From the NCBI GenBank assembly GCA_949358305.1, contig OX442323.1, positions 3,038,001 through 3,102,000 on the forward strand: a DNA stretch of 64,000 nt, in the 5' to 3' direction. Positions 37,701 through 48,620 of the stretch are shown piece by piece (positions within the stretch are counted from its first letter, which is position 1; each line of letters starts with the position of its first letter). The stretch comes from Strigamia acuminata (taxonomy: Eukaryota; Arthropoda; Chilopoda; Geophilomorpha; Linotaeniidae). A program made the position numbers and the translations under genes. The notes under the pieces were generated by a model that saw only the letters and a program-made list of their open reading frames with translations, did no database searches and was not told the origin of the DNA.

Positions 37701-40504
37701 ATCCCAGCAAATTTTGATAAAATCCCCGGAAATTTTGATAAAATCTCCGGAAATTTTGATAAAATCTCTGAAAATTTTGATAAAATCCCTGAAAATTTTG
37801 AAATCCCTGAAAATTTTGATAAAATTCATGGAAATTTTAATAAATCTCTGTGAATTTTGATAAATCCCAGCAAATTTTGATAAAATCCCCGGATATTTTG
37901 ATAAAATCCCAGCAAATTTTGATAAAATCCCCGGAAATTTTGATAAAATCTCTGAAAATTTTGATAAAATCCCTGAAAATTTTGAAATCCCTGAAAATTT
38001 TGATAAAATTCATGGAAATTTTAATAAATCTCTGTGAATTTTGATAAATCCCAGCAAATTTTGATAAAATCCCCGAATATTTTGATAAAATCCCAGCAAA
38101 TTTTGATAAAATCCCCGGAAATTTTGATAAAATCTCTGAAAATTTTGATAAAATCCCTGAAAATTTTGAAATCCCTGAAAATTTTGATAAAATTCATGGA
38201 AATTTTGATAAAATTCATGGAAATTTTGATAAAATTCATGGAAATTTTGATAAAATTCATGGAAATTTTGATAAAATTCATGGAAATTTTGATAAAATTC
38301 ATGGAAATTTTGATAAAATTCATGGAAATTTTGATAAAATTCATGGAAATTTTGATAAAATTCATGGAAATTTTGATAAAATTCATGGAAATTTTGATAA
38401 AATTCATGGAAATTTTGATAAAATTCATGGAAATTTTGATAAAATTCATGGAAATTTTGATAAAATTCATGGAAATTTTGATAAAATTCATGGAAATTTT
38501 GATAAAATTCATGGAAATTTTGATAAAATTCATGGAAATTTTGATAAAATTCATGGAAATTTTGATAAAATTCATGGAAATTTTGATAAAATTCATGGAA
38601 ATTTTGATAAAATTCATGGAAATTTTGATAAAATTCATGGAAATTTTGATAAAATTCATGGAAATTTTGATAAAATTCATGGAAATTTTGATAAAATTCA
38701 TGGAAATTTTGATAAAATTCATGGAAATTTTGATAAAATTCATGGAAATTTTGATAAAATTCATGGAAATTTTGATAAAATTCATGGAAATTTTGATAAA
38801 ATTCATGGAAATTTTGATAAAATTCATGGAAATTTTGATAAAATTCATGGAAATTTTGATAAAATTCATGGAAATTTTGATAAAATTCATGGAAATTTTG
38901 ATAAAATTCATGGAAATTTTGATAAAATTCATGGAAATTTTGATAAAATTCATGGAAATTTTGATAAAATTCATGGAAATTTTGATAAAATTCATGGAAA
39001 TTTTGATAAAATTCATGGAAATTTTGATAAAATTCATGGAAATTTTGATAAAATTCATGGAAATTTTGATAAAATTCATGGAAATTTTGATAAAATTCAT
39101 GGAAATTTTGATAAAATTCATGGAAATTTTGATAAAATTCATGGAAATTTTGATAAAATTCATGGAAATTTTGATAAAATTCATGGAAATTTTGATAAAA
39201 TTCATGGAAATTTTGATAAAATTCATGGAAATTTTGATAAAATTCATGGAAATTTTGATAAAATTCATGGAAATTTTGATAAAATTCATGGAAATTTTGA
39301 TAAAATTCATGGAAATTTTGATAAAATTCATGGAAATTTTGATAAAATTCATGGAAATTTTGATAAAATTCATGGAAATTTTGATAAAATTCATGGAAAT
39401 TTTGATAAAATTCATGGAAATTTTGATAAAATTCATGGAAATTTTGATAAAATTCATGGAAATTTTGATAAAATTCATGGAAATTTTGATAAAATTCATG
39501 GAAATTTTGATAAAATTCATGGAAATTTTGATAAAATTCATGGAAATTTTGATAAATCTCTGTGAATTTTGATAAATCCCAGCAAATTTTGAATAATCGC
39601 TGCCTACTTTTATGAATCCTAGCGAATTTTGATAATTCCCAGCAAATTTTGATAAATCCAAGCAAATTTTGAAAAATTCCAGCAAATTCTGATAAATTCT
39701 AGCAAATTTTGATAAATTCTAGCAAAATTCAACGCATGTCGCCAAAATTAAAAAATTCATGGCAAATGTGGACCAATTATTGATGATTGCATCCATTTTG
39801 AAATCAATAAATTTCAAAATTTTAATTTTGTAAACTAATTAATACGATATGCTGGTGTTTCGTTCCCCCACTCATCAAATACTTACTATCCGGATATCCC
39901 TCTTCGTGACTGTTCAGAAAATTCAAACTGGTAACGCACGAAGTGCTGATGAACTCTTCCAACGTCCCAAGAGTAACTCTAAATAAAAAATCATTAAAAC
40001 AACTTCAAAACTCCCACAAACGTTCCTCAGTCACTCGTTACCTCGTTCCATTAATGTAACCACTTTTCAATTTCTTCAAAGTCGAGATCATCGATGTGGA
40101 AAGCCTTCCGTCATCTAAAAATCAAAAAACCCATCAAACTACAACCAAAATCCACAAAACCGCCGCGAGTTTCGCACCTAGAAGAGCCGTTGTAACAGGA
40201 ATGACTACGAGTGGTCGACCCAACATGTTCCAATTACTTTTGAGAAAAGCGATTTCATTCTTGAAAATGTCGAGTAACAACTCGATGTCCGATGCAATGT
40301 AGAAACGATGCAAATCTGCAAACTACCCACGAAAAAAAACACAACTTTTACACATTCTTTCGTTTAAAACTTAAAATCAACAATACTTGGGGCGTGAATG
40401 CAAATATTCTATCTTGCAGCGAGTACAGTTTACTCGTGCTCAATAACCCAACGTCTTTGAGTTTACGACCACTCAAGTGTAACTTTTTGTTTCTTCCTAC
40501 AAAG

Positions 40505-40535
<31 letters not shown>

Positions 40536-43017
40536 TAATTTTTCTTTTACCCAAAAAAGTGTAAATGTGACTCAACACACGCGCCGGTTGTACTTCGATC
40601 GGCACAACATCGTTGAGCGTCTGAACGGCTAAATCGTGCGCTTTGACCAATTCCTTGATGGACTGGTCTTCCGCCAGCACCACCACTTGGACTACAACAT
40701 CCGGTTTAATTTCCGCGGCTAATCTGCGGTTCAACGGGTCCAATTCTCCCGGCGAAATAAAATTCTGTTCAAAAAATCGCAATCACGTCATTTCCGACCA
40801 CTTTGTACACGATTTGCGTCATATATTCACTTCTTCCAACAGTTTGCCGAGAATGTACAAACTCTGCGCCCACATGTACGGGCATTTCCCCAACGGAACC
40901 CGGTCCTGCGAATGAGGCTCTTTGTATTCGGCTTCGACTTTGTCGATCGGAACCGCGTAACATTCCGGAACCAATCTGATCCCGTCTGCGCCTTTGATCA
41001 AAAGTTCATCCAATTTGCTGCTGTAGACGTCCAGCTGTTGAATATTCGCTTTTAGAACATTCTATCAAGTAATATGGTCAATTTCGGATACCTTTTCTGG
41101 ATCTTTCTTAAAGCAGGCGTCGATTATCATGTAGCATAGGAACAAGGGCCATTCGCATTCGATGTTTTCGAAAACGCGCAGTTCTCCCGGTTCGTAGTAC
41201 AACCGATTCGGGTCCTGGGTGATTAAATGTGTTAGGGATTATGCTAATTTATGGTCGTGTTGGTGTTTGTACTTCTTTCGGCGTTTTGTAACCGTCGCGC
41301 AAGAAACGTTTGCATCCGTATCGGCCTTGCAGTTTGTCCACGATTGAGTTTCGAGTCAAATTTATTAAATCGTTGTCAGTGACGGCGAATGCTGGATAAC
41401 CGATGATGGATAAGAGGGCGGCGTCTAATTCCTAAAATAAAAATGTTTTAAAAAATAATTAAGAACAAGGAAAAAATATTAAAATTAAATTTATAGTATA
41501 TAAAAAACAGAGCGGGGCGTAAAGTTTGATTATTGCAGTAAAAATTCTAATTTTGTGCATTTTTTTACATAAAGTTTGATTTTTGCAGTAAAAAAATCTA
41601 ATTTTGTGCATTTTTTTACATAAAGTTTGATTTTTGCAGTAAAAAATTCTAATTTTGTGCATTTTTGAACATAAAGTTTGAATTTTGCAGTAAAAAAGTT
41701 TAATTTCGTGCATTTTGTGCATAAAATTTGATTTTTGCAATAAAAAATTCTAATTTTGTGCTTTTTTTGTGCATAAAATTTGATTTTTGGCAGTAAAAAA
41801 TTCTAAATTTGTGCATTTTGGGCATAAAGTTTGATTTTTGCAGTAAAAAATTCTAATTTTGTGCTTTTTTGTGCATAAAATTTGAATTTTGGCAGTAAAA
41901 AATTCTAATTTTGTGCATTTTGGGCATAAAGTTTGATTTTTGCAACAAAAAATTCTAATTTTGTGCATTTTGTGCATAAAATTTGATTTTTGCAATAAAA
42001 AATTCTAATTTTGTGCATTTTGTGCCTAAAATTTGATTTTTGCAATAAAAAATTCTAATTTTGTGCATTTTTGTGCATAAAATTTCATTTTTGCAATAAA
42101 AAATTCTAATTTTATGCGTTAAAAGTGCATTTTTGCGCATAATATTTGCCTTTGAGTTGGATTCTCTGGGCAACATCGAATGCAGCACCGCCTCGCACTT
42201 GTGAGCGTTGTCAGCCAAAACGTGAATAACCGACGTTGGTCCGCCGCGCGCACCGAACAAATCCAGATCGTTCATCGCTTCCAAAGCCGCCTTCGCCATC
42301 CCGATGGAACTGGCGTTCAACTCCGGCAAACCGTGATTGGTTTTATCACCTCTCTCCCAAATCCCGTAATCCTAACCAAACAAAAATTAACAAACAACAA
42401 AAAAACCAATCAACTCGATTTACCGGCGTGCAATACGAAGACTCAATATAGAAAATCAAATTCTGAATGAAAGCGACCTCGTCCAAATTGAAAATGATCT
42501 GCAAGCCCGACGCCGTCATTTGCGCCAAGATCAACAAGTAGAGCGAAGTGGCGTCGAGTTGGAGGTGTCCCCACGCGTTGTCGCCGACCACTTGCTGGCA
42601 ATTCATCGTGTTGAACTTGGCGTGGATGCTGTCAATGGTTGCCAGGCTTTCCTTGAATTTCTCCACCTTTTCCTTCTGCAGCATCATGCACATGAGCAAA
42701 CCGCGCATCAGCTTGACGCACGCCTGTTCCAGCTCGTACGTTTTCGCTCGGTCTTCGTCGAAGTCCGCATTCTTCTTGTACGCCATCGAGAGGCCCCACA
42801 CGGACAGGATGGAGTAGACATTGTCCCTGACCCAGGAGTGCGACGTGTCGGGCGTTGCTGGTAATAATCCTGTCACGGGATTCTGTCAATTGGATTTGAT
42901 TTGGTTTAATTGTTTTGGGGAGTTTTTTCGAAAACTTACTTGGTATTGGAGAATGGTTTTGTCTAGAACTCTGTGGTAGTAGTCTAATCTAGCACCCGAG
43001 TTACTTCTGGAGCGCAT
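31722..43017 (-). CDS. PHKA: Phosphorylase b kinase regulatory subunit alpha
   Basis: Alpha subunit of the glycogen-mobilising phosphorylase kinase (alpha-beta-gamma-delta)4 complex. Twenty-one exons give about 1232 residues, against 1223-1235 in human. Exons: 43017-42940, 42882-42424, 42371-42150, 41431-41273, 41214-41092, 41061-40831, 40764-40551, 40496-40387, 40322-40178, 40114-40042, 39978-39887, 37239-37048, 36987-36726, 36280-36007, 34144-33989, 33927-33699, 33352-33303, 33151-32987, 32360-32307, 32246-32043, 31928-31722. All phases close. Residues 1 to about 430 form the GH15-like domain (start [14 protein letters not shown]). [28 protein letters not shown] and [15 protein letters not shown] are family signatures. 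Exons 12-13 encode a Ser/Arg-rich variable segment. The C-terminus CNVS is a CaaX farnesylation box. Exon 3 uses a GC donor. TTTATT at 31571-31576 is a minus-strand AATAAA. Confidence 0.97.
32520..32830. repeat. TTTACGTAAAATTTGA minisatellite in a PHKA intron
   Basis: About 17 copies of an 18-20 bp unit containing TTTTTACGTAAAATTTGA, varying mainly in T-run length. It fills half of the intron between the exons ending at 32987 and starting at 32360. TACGTA is palindromic. Confidence 0.9.
34240..35880. repeat. Higher-order minisatellite in a PHKA intron
   Basis: The basic unit is about 30 bp (TTAAAAATTTGTTGAAATTT plus TCTCAAATTGG or GTCAAATTGG variants). Blocks of variant units repeat as larger modules: the same 267-base variant string appears at 34551-34817, 34854-35120 and 35309-35575, the first two offset by 303 bases and the third by 455. 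It occupies nearly all of the intron 36006-34145. Confidence 0.95.
37325..39730. repeat. 21-bp satellite array in a PHKA intron, 65 identical-length units
   Basis: 38179-39543 is exactly 65 x 21 bases of AAATTTTGATAAAATTCATGG with no visible variant unit. It is bordered by older diverged relatives (37325-38178 and 39544-39730) containing CCCCGGA, CCCAGCA and CCCTGAA variants, which themselves form about 200-bp higher-order blocks. It lies in the 2.6-kb intron 39886-37240. Because 21 is a multiple of 3, three frames stay open (plus IKFMEIL, minus MNFIKIS and HEFYQNF). These are repeat artefacts, not genes. Confidence 0.98.
41515..42140. repeat. 45-bp minisatellite in PHKA intron 3
   Basis: About fourteen units containing TTTGATTTTTGCAGTAAAAA and ATTCTAATTTTGTGCATTTT. 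It starts within about ten bases of the GC donor of exon 3 (42149-42148) and fills almost the whole intron. Confidence 0.95.
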
Positions 43018-43190
43018 TTTTGTTTTGTGTGACCCGTCGCGAGTTACGCAACCTCGTTAAAGCTAAACCGCGAGTCCTTCAATCGTACTTTGCTGTTTCA
43101 TAATAATAAGTCGTCCGGCTGGTCCGCCATTAAATTGTTGCGCAGCGCCGGCTGTTGGTGAGAAGTCGAAGTTGGCCTAAATAACGTGCT
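43018..43190 (-). promoter_or_regulatory. Short PHKA 5' region
   Basis: Only about 170 bases separate the PHKA start codon from the first inverted-repeat sequence of the recombinase element. Promoter and 5' UTR must lie here or inside the element. No specific core motif is convincing. Confidence 0.35.
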
Positions 43191-43708
43191 CGTGCTGAAT
43201 GTAATCTCGGCTGAACGAAGTGAAGCGGAGCGAAGCGGAGCGAACGAGTGAAAGCCGATAGCATTCACTCGTGTAATTGGAGGTTTAACAGGAGATGGCG
43301 CTACTAGTCGGGTTACGTCAGTCTTAAAAGCTATATCCTGGAAAAAAGGAAGTGAAGGAAAAAATGGAGTCAACAACAGCACCGAGTTGACGGTAAGCGT
43401 ATTTACGATATTTCTTAATTATAAGCGTTAGAGTGTAACTAAAAGTTATTAGCTGGAGGTAAATGGAGACCAAATGAATTAGTTGTGACAAGGGAGGATG
43501 TGGTGGGTCCTGTTAAACCTCCAATTACACGAGTGAATGCTATCGGCTTTCACTCGTTCAGCCGAGATTACATTCACTCTTTGTAATCTCCGGCTAAACA
43601 GGAGACTTGAAAGGTAACTTTTTTCCATAGGATAAAAATAAAAATGTTTTGGAAAAAACAAGTTTAACAATTTTTCAGTTTAATCATTTTTTATTTTATG
43701 AAATTATT

Positions 43709-44165
43709 TTGGAATCGGTCTGTTTAGGACTGATTCTTGAAAAGCATTGTGGTTGACAATAGTTTTGTTGTAGAACCTCGCGAATGTTTGTTCGGAGGTC
43801 CAACCGGCAACACCTAATATTTGTTGCACCGGAATAACACTGGCGGCTGCACTGGTGGCCGCAGCTCGCGTCGAATGAGCACCGAACTCTTGACGGTAAA
43901 CCGTATGGTGACCCGCACGAGAATCTTGTGCATAGTTTTGGAGTTGAAAATTACAGCGTCGGTTGACACTGTCATTTCCGAGGTTTTCAATTGTTGCAGT
44001 GAGCTTACTCTAGCTGCAGTAGTTAAGCAAGCAGAATAAGTGTCTTTTCTTGTAGACATATCCAATCTAAGTTGTCGTGTGGCCAGAGTTTGCGCAATTC
44101 GTTGAGAGCCAAACCCACATCCCATGTTGCCACGTACCGTGGCAGACTAGGTCGTAAATTAGTAA
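43709..44165 (-). pseudogene. Tyrosine recombinase C-terminal domain, internally deleted
   Basis: Upstream part: LPRYVATWDVGF, then LTTAARVSSLQQLKTSEM, matching the start of a recombinase catalytic domain with its first Arg (TTAAR). After a frame break near FNSKTMHK the reading frame resumes with QEFGAHSTRAAATSAAAS (the His-x2-Arg box), GVAGWTSEQTF and ARFYNKTI with the tyrosine nucleophile. The stretch between the two halves is much shorter than in DIRS recombinases, consistent with an internal deletion. Stop codon at about 43709-43711. Confidence 0.85.
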
Positions 44166-44199
44166 CTCCTTTTAGAGTGCGAACTACTATTAGTTGTTA

Positions 44200-46390
44200 G
44201 ACAACAACGAATACATTATTGTATGTGTTACATTCCATTTCTTCGCTTTCTCTTTGGCAAACGATTTCGATATGGACTTCGATCGTAATTCGATGGACTA
44301 TTCCAGATAAATAATATGGGTTTGTGAAAATAATCCTATTTATGTAAAAAGTTTTACTTTGTAATCAGGTATATCCTTATTTTTTATAAGTATGAAAATA
44401 AATATATTTATTTATTAACCTGTTTACTTAATCGAAATTATACGTGGCTAATTCAGATTCATATTTCAGAATGCAATGATTTTTTTGATCTTATTTCGAA
44501 TTCTTTCGAAATTGCGATTTCTTGTAATCGCGTTCTTTGTTGTTATCCAACACATGCTTTCTTTTCAGAATAGACAGTATCTGCCGTATTTTCTAGGTGG
44601 GCATGATTATGTCCCAGTCGGCTTAATTTTCAGCCTCCGATGATAAGTTTTAAAAAGTCTTACCGAGTGGTAAAATTAACTTTTTTACGATAAATTTCAT
44701 TTCTTGCAAAATAAATTTAGATTCAGATCTCGGTTACAGATGATGTTAATGAAAAATCTCTCATTTATCTTAAATATTTCAAGGGATCCCTTACGTATGG
44801 TGATTCGATAGAATTTCCACTTGTGGCGACGCAAATTTATCAATTGATCTTAATGTATCGTTATTCAAGTATGAACGACATAAAATGTTTTATTTAAATA
44901 AAACTTTATAAAAACCAAGTGTTTTCCAATCTTATTGAAAAGTAATGCAAATAAAGTATTCGTTTGAATTCTTATTAACTGCGCTTAATAATCAGGGATT
45001 TAAAAGGTCATCTGGTTTATTCATATTCGTAATATCTATTAAATAGTCGAAATGTTTGACGTGTTGTTCTTACAACAAACTAGAGAAAAAGCAAGTGCTT
45101 TAACTTGGTAATATATTATACTTTCAAGTGTAAAAGGTGATGGTCTGGATTGACCTAACTTCTAAAATATTCCAATTTTATTTTAAAAAGGGACTTTTAA
45201 TATTGAAATGTTCTTTTGAACGATCTGCTACTACATACAATTAGTGTGCAGATGGCTTCAAAAAAGTTCTTGAACTGAATAAATACTTATAGTTCTGGTA
45301 AATATGTTTACCATTTTGTAAAATCAGAATAAAATAAATTGATTCATTTACCAATTTGATATGTATTCTATTTATTTTGAGAATGAAGAGTAAACTTTAT
45401 TCCTTTTTCCCGTACTGAAATGATTCGATTTTTGCAATTCGCAAAGTTTACCTATTTGCCTTTAAGAATTTTAGCATTAAAGTGAATGCAACTTTCTTTC
45501 TTGTAATTGACAGCACAAGAATAAAGCGGAATATTTTTAGACATTATAGATAAATTTCTGTTCCTATTTATTTCAATCGAAACTTTTTCCAGTAAATTTG
45601 TCTAAACCAATCTCATTCACTTTCGTAAATGCGTACAAGAGAACTGTGACACTCTTGATTCGATATAAGTTATAAATCGAAATAAACAAAGATTGTGATT
45701 AAAACAATCTGAATTCACGATTGAAAAATTGTTAATAACAATTAGGAAGCACGCTAAATCGTTGGATTCTTGGCGCTTCTGGTTTCTAGGCAAAGCAGCT
45801 GTAAAATGTTTTCATCGGATTAGAACATTCGAGCGATAATCCTTGCCTTGTTGGATTTTACTATTTTAAAATCACGGTCTTGATTATACGAAACGAAAGT
45901 AAGGTTGATCAGGTATGAGGTATGTGTTAATCTTGTAACCAAAATTTGAGAACAAATAAACCTGTTCTTTAAACAGTATCGACTTTCCTTTGTACTTATT
46001 TCCCAAATAAAAGTTGGTGTAAGTGTCTGATAACTTTTTTGTCAATTTCTTGAAATGGCCGATTGAAAATAATTCGAATTTGAATTCGGTGAAAACGACG
46101 TTCCGTAGGCGGACAAAACAACGATAAATTCGGACTGAATTTTATAATTTCCCGTGGTAGATTTATAAAATAATTTTTATTTATTAACCTGTTTATGGTT
46201 TTACCACGTGGTAGAATTCTCGTTTTACGAAGATGTTCGATTTTTCTACAGAAAATCAAAATTAAAGTGAATATTTTTCACTTCTTGTGATTCTAATACA
46301 AGATCTTTATAACTAAATTTAGTTATGACTTAAATTTCGGTCAAAACCTACTTTTCATTTTCATGCGCACAAACTTCCCGATCAATTTGC
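44200..46390. other. AT-rich interior of the recombinase element
   Basis: No reverse transcriptase, RNase H or other motif is recognisable on either strand. The phrase TTATTTATTAACCTGTTTA occurs at both about 44408 and 46178, possibly an internal direct repeat of the element. A short minus-strand frame at 45996-46259 has no assignable family. Confidence 0.45.
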
Positions 46391-46399
46391 ATTCAATGT

Positions 46400-47606
46400 G
46401 ACCCCAACGAGCGGTGGTCCGCCCATCTGTCTAGTGGCTCGCCCATCTGTCTAGTGGCTCTCAAGAACTCGCAAGCCGAAACAACTGGGCGACAGGGGAG
46501 ATTGGGATGACGGAATCGGAACATGTTCGATTCGTCAGTAATAGGAACGGATAAATTAACCATATTATCCGGGATGACGGGATCAGAAACATTGTTCGAT
46601 CCGTCTGCGTATGTACCGTTTACGGTTGGATCCGAAGCGGATAAAATTACCGGTCCGCCTGCGACGACAGGGGTATTCGCAAGGACGGGGTTCAAAAACA
46701 AAGCTTGTCCCAATATTTGGATCCGTTCCGCCTGTAACAACAGGGGCAATCGCCAGTGCGGGGCTAAAAAACAAGTTTTCCCGACTAATGGATCCGCTTC
46801 GCCTGTGACGACAGGGGATTTTGCCAGAACGAGGTTCAAAACAAAGTTTGTCCTGATATTTGGATTCGTTCCGCCTGTAACGACAGGGGCATTCCGCTCC
46901 GCCTGTAACGACAGGGGCATTCCGCTCCGCCTGTAACGACAGGGGCATTCCGCTCCGCCTGTAACGACAGGGGCATTCCGCTCCGCCTGTGACGACAGGG
47001 GATTTCGCCAGAACAGAGTACAAAACACAGTTTGTCCAGACTATTGGATCTGCTCCGCCTGTGACGACAGGGGATTTCGCCAGAAAGGAGTACAAAACAC
47101 AGTTTGTCCCGACTATTGGATCTGCTCGGGATCTGCTCCGCCTGTGACGACAGGGGAAGTCGCAAGAACGGGGTTCAAAAAAATAAAAATTTTTGTTCCG
47201 TTTACGGAAGTCGGAACGGATATATTAACCGTTCCGTCCGTAGCGATAAGGTTTCTTTGCGGTAAAACGACAACCGTTTCCGCCGGCTGTTTATCCAACA
47301 CATGTTAGAAAGCCAAGACGTCCAGCCAAGACGTTAGTGGTCAGCGGTTCAGGCACGGCGCCTGACCCAGCCACAGGAAGTACGCCAGTCTGCGGAAGAA
47401 CGACGACCGTTCCCGCAGCAATCTGATTTGCAGCGATAGTCTGCATCAAACCGCGCAATTTCGTCGGTTAGCACATCTAGCCGCTGGTTCATCCTTCTCG
47501 GCGAAGGCAGCGGCGATTGTTGGTTCAAAGTTTGGACCGCGTGGTCAGTATTATCGTCATTGTCATTAATAATCGGGAAACCGATAACCTTAACGAAGGA
47601 ATTCAT
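46400..47606 (-). pseudogene. Gag-like ORF1 remnant with coding minisatellite
   Basis: From Met 47606 the minus frame reads MNSFVKVIGFPIINDND, a Gln/Pro-rich part, then RLDVLTDEIARFD. A frameshift follows near 47450, beyond which the other frame continues as AAGTVVVLPQTGVLP. Downstream (47170-46480) a GC-rich tandem repeat of about 70 bp encodes recurring SPVVTGGAD-type units and a 24-28 bp sub-repeat (CGCCTGTAACGACAGGGGCA). Position and order fit a structural ORF1 of the DIRS-type element, but the family is inferred. Confidence 0.5.
46655..47165. repeat. GC-rich nested minisatellite
   Basis: Units contain GATCCGCTCCGCCTGTGACGA plus a variable part (about 70 bp), with a local run of short units (GTAACGACAGGGGCATTCCG) at 46875-46985. 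Its GC content is far above the surrounding DNA. Confidence 0.9.
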
Positions 47607-47819
47607 TTTATGTAACTATAAAAAACAATGATATTACAAAGGGGTTCGAAAAATATAACAATTTCTTTTGAAAAAGGTAGAAAAAACGATACTTATTGAA
47701 AATTTTCTCGTAGAGCAATTCGAACCTGACCGCGCAACCCGTTAGTAGAACCGGAAGTGACGTAACCCGACTAGTAGCGCCATCTCCTGTTTAGCCGGAG
47801 ATTACAAAGAGTGAATGCT

Positions 47820-48620
47820 CGTTGTTATGTTCTCGTGTTTTTCGTAGGTCGTGGCTGTGATTTATCGTTGGCACAGCAACAGTCACGTGTGTGTGCTCTT
47901 CATTCCATTTCGTACGTTGTTCGGTATTTTTCACAATTTCTTCCTTGTTCCGCCACCGATTTATTTGTGCTTTTCTAATATTGGTATTTTCCACAATTTC
48001 TTCATTTTTTATTGTTTGTGAAGCATTTTATCGGCGTGTGAGATTTTGAGTCATGGTTTGGTTTAAGTTGATGTTGATTTCTTCCGTGCGTGAAAATGTT
48101 TGGATTCCATTTTAGGCCTAAATTTGAATGAGTTTCATAGGTAGGAAATAACACTTTTTTTGCACATCTCTGCGTTTGAATTTGTTCAAATAGATAGATA
48201 ATTTTATTGTTTTATTATCAAGGAACTGGTTTTCATGTGTGAAAATGTTGTTTTCTTCTCTTGGTTTTGTTTCTAAGAAACCTAAGCTTTAAGCCTAATT
48301 CCAACCTTGAGTCTGTTCGTGAGTTTTTTGCCCTGACATCCTATAGGTTTAAACCATTTACTCCTGTTTTTCCCTTTTTATTTATCTAAATCTTAACCTT
48401 TCCTGTCTCATACTTATTAGTATGCGTCGATTGGCTTTTCTGCCCTTTTGTGATTTTGTTTCTTGGTTTAGCACCTTGCACACCTTTGCTGGACAGAGTC
48501 ACTTTGTGCTTTGATTGAGTTCGAGCTCCTTAGGGAAGCCATCAATCTCACAAGCCTGTGATTTCTTCCCTTTGCTCTCCTTTTGAGCTATTGTATCTAC
48601 TCATGGTGGACACTTTGAGA
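47820..48620. other. Intergenic DNA
   Basis: AT-rich sequence with no supported gene, RNA or element. Confidence 0.35.

Larger units (their letters stand above)
43190..47817 (-). mobile_element. Decayed DIRS-type tyrosine-recombinase element
   Basis: On the minus strand a Gag-like start (47606) lies near one end and a tyrosine recombinase C-terminus (stop about 43709) near the other. Exact inverted matches frame it: 43571-43604 with 47784-47817 (34 bp), 43288-43320 with 47758-47790 (33 bp), and 43243-43293 with 43508-43558 (51 bp). Such split, shared inverted repeats plus a tyrosine recombinase are typical of DIRS retroelements, which use a recombinase instead of an integrase. No reverse transcriptase or RNase H is recognisable in 44.2-46.4 kb, so the copy is non-autonomous. 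Crypton-like origin is less likely given the repeat layout. Confidence 0.75.

Noticed and set aside
37278-38044. [12 protein letters not shown]-type plus-strand ORFs
   Set aside because: Frames through the older flank of the same intronic array.
38010-39685. Open frames of over 500 codons on both strands
   Set aside because: They are translations of a 21-bp tandem repeat; a unit divisible by three cannot introduce stops. The region is inside a PHKA intron.
37250-39740. CRISPR-like array of regular repeats
   Set aside because: Repeats are contiguous without unique spacers, and the setting is a eukaryotic intron.
41459-41995. Minus-strand Cys/Lys-rich repeat ORFs
   Set aside because: The Cys spacing is periodic because of the 45-bp minisatellite; this is not a zinc-finger protein.
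42180-42864. Plus-strand ORFs of up to 114 residues
   Set aside because: Antisense shadows of PHKA exons 2 and 3.
46523-46936. 137-residue plus-strand ORF
   Set aside because: Antisense to the repetitive Gag-like frame of the recombinase element; composed mainly of its minisatellite.
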